Origin: Fimbriimonadales bacterium
Lineage (GTDB): Bacteria > Armatimonadota > Fimbriimonadia > Fimbriimonadales > ATM1
Assembly (NCBI GenBank): GCA_025922995.1
Contig: JAICGT010000106.1
Coordinates: 1 to 5,248, forward strand
Direction: 5' to 3'
DNA: 5,248 nucleotides
In this document: in pieces, positions 4,785 to 5,248 of the stretch
Numbering within the stretch: position 1 is the stretch's first letter
How the letters are laid out: the number at the start of each line of letters is the position of its first letter
Translations under genes and position numbers: made by a program
The notes under the pieces: model-generated
Databases searched by the model: none
What the model saw: only the letters and a program-made list of their open reading frames with translations
What the model was told of the DNA's origin: nothing

Positions 4785-5248
4785 GCAATTCGCTTGATCT
4801 CCAGCACAGTCTCCATCGGCGAGCGGTCGTCGACGGCAATCCTAAAATCGGCCTGTAGGTAAATCTGCTCGCGCTCGCTTAGCAGCGAACGCACTCGGCC
4901 CTCGATGTCGTTCCCGAGAAGCGGCCTTCTGGTTCGCGAATTCATCAGTCTGCGCGTCAATGCGGCAACGCCGGCCTCTAAGTAAACGACAGGGCCGATC
5001 TCTCGCATCAGCTCCAGGTTGCCCGGCTGGATCGGCGCGCCGCCGCCAGTCGAAACCACGGCGTGTTTGACCCTGCTCAAGCCTTTGAGCGCAAGGGTCT
5101 CCATTCGGCGAAATTCGGGCTCGCCGTCCGATTCGAAAATCTGGGCGATTTTTCTGCCCTCCGCTTTTTCAATCTGATGGTCGACGTCGATGAACTTCCA
5201 CCCCAACGCTTTGCTGACCGCACGCCCGAGGGTGGTTTTGCCTACTCC
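4769..5248 (-). CDS. aroK: Shikimate kinase, 5' end cut by window edge
   Basis: Cytoplasmic enzyme that phosphorylates shikimate at O3 with ATP, the fifth step of chorismate synthesis. The visible 159 residues begin inside the Walker A loop (GVGKTTLG), so only about a dozen N-terminal residues are missing and the true start lies beyond base 5248; TTG at 5206 is not the start. Family landmarks follow in order, numbered from the window edge: FIDVD at 19-23 (the second Asp contacts shikimate), GEPEFRRME at 42-50 with the shikimate-binding Arg, STGGG at 66-70, the lid motif RTRRPLL, and SEREQIYLQADF near the C-terminus with the last substrate Arg. No key residue is lost, so it should be active. 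The stop codon overlaps the aroB GTG by four bases. The product is certain; aroK versus aroL naming is convention. Confidence 0.95.
   Translation of the reverse strand, partial: GVGKTTLGRAVSKALGWKFIDVDHQIEKAEGRKIAQIFESDGEPEFRRMETLALKGLSRVKHAVVSTGGGAPIQPGNLELMREIGPVVYLEAGVAALTRRLMNSRTRRPLLGNDIEGRVRSLLSEREQIYLQADFRIAVDDRSPMETVLEIKRIAEGMS

Noticed and set aside
5075..5090. Perfect 6-bp inverted repeat with 4-base loop (GCTCAA / TTGAGC)
   Set aside because: It lies in the middle of aroK with no T-run and no gene boundary, so it is probably chance, not a terminator or operator.

Overview
The window is an uninterrupted run of seven genes, all on the minus strand. Read in transcription order (high to low coordinates) they are: shikimate kinase (aroK, 5' end outside the window), 3-dehydroquinate synthase (aroB), a 69-residue two-helix membrane protein, a membrane-anchored PASTA protein with a degenerate Ser/Thr-kinase domain, ribulose-phosphate 3-epimerase (rpe), a 102-residue membrane protein, and the bifunctional riboflavin enzyme RibD (3' end outside the window). 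There is essentially no intergenic DNA. The first three junctions are 4-base GTGA overlaps with GTG starts, the fourth gap is 3 bases, and the last two junctions overlap by 22 and 14 bases. I see no tRNA, rRNA, CRISPR, transposon, terminator or convincing promoter. All longer plus-strand reading frames are antisense shadows of these genes.

The organism is a moderately GC-rich bacterium. PASTA-type transmembrane kinases beside rpe are best known from Firmicutes and Actinobacteria (prkC-rsgA-rpe order in Bacillus), but here rsgA and a PP2C phosphatase gene are absent and the kinase follows aroKB. A deep-branching lineage such as Armatimonadota is possible, but that is a low-confidence guess from gene content and style, not from any search.

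Metabolically, AroK and AroB belong to the shikimate pathway (AroB makes 3-dehydroquinate from DAHP, which derives from erythrose 4-phosphate). Rpe interconverts ribulose 5-phosphate and xylulose 5-phosphate. RibD acts in riboflavin synthesis, whose other branch consumes ribulose 5-phosphate. The operon therefore groups enzymes around the pentose-phosphate pool with an envelope-sensing protein.

The most interesting gene is the PASTA protein. Its kinase fold is recognisable (alphaC Glu, HGD Asp, DFG, APE and the later Asp and Arg are all present), but the ATP-binding lysine is Arg, the glycine loop has no glycines, the catalytic-loop Lys and Asn are Cys and His, and the activation-loop GT is Arg-Met. 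It looks like a transmembrane pseudokinase with two extracellular PASTA repeats and an extra C-terminal beta-rich domain, co-translated with a small membrane protein that may be its partner.
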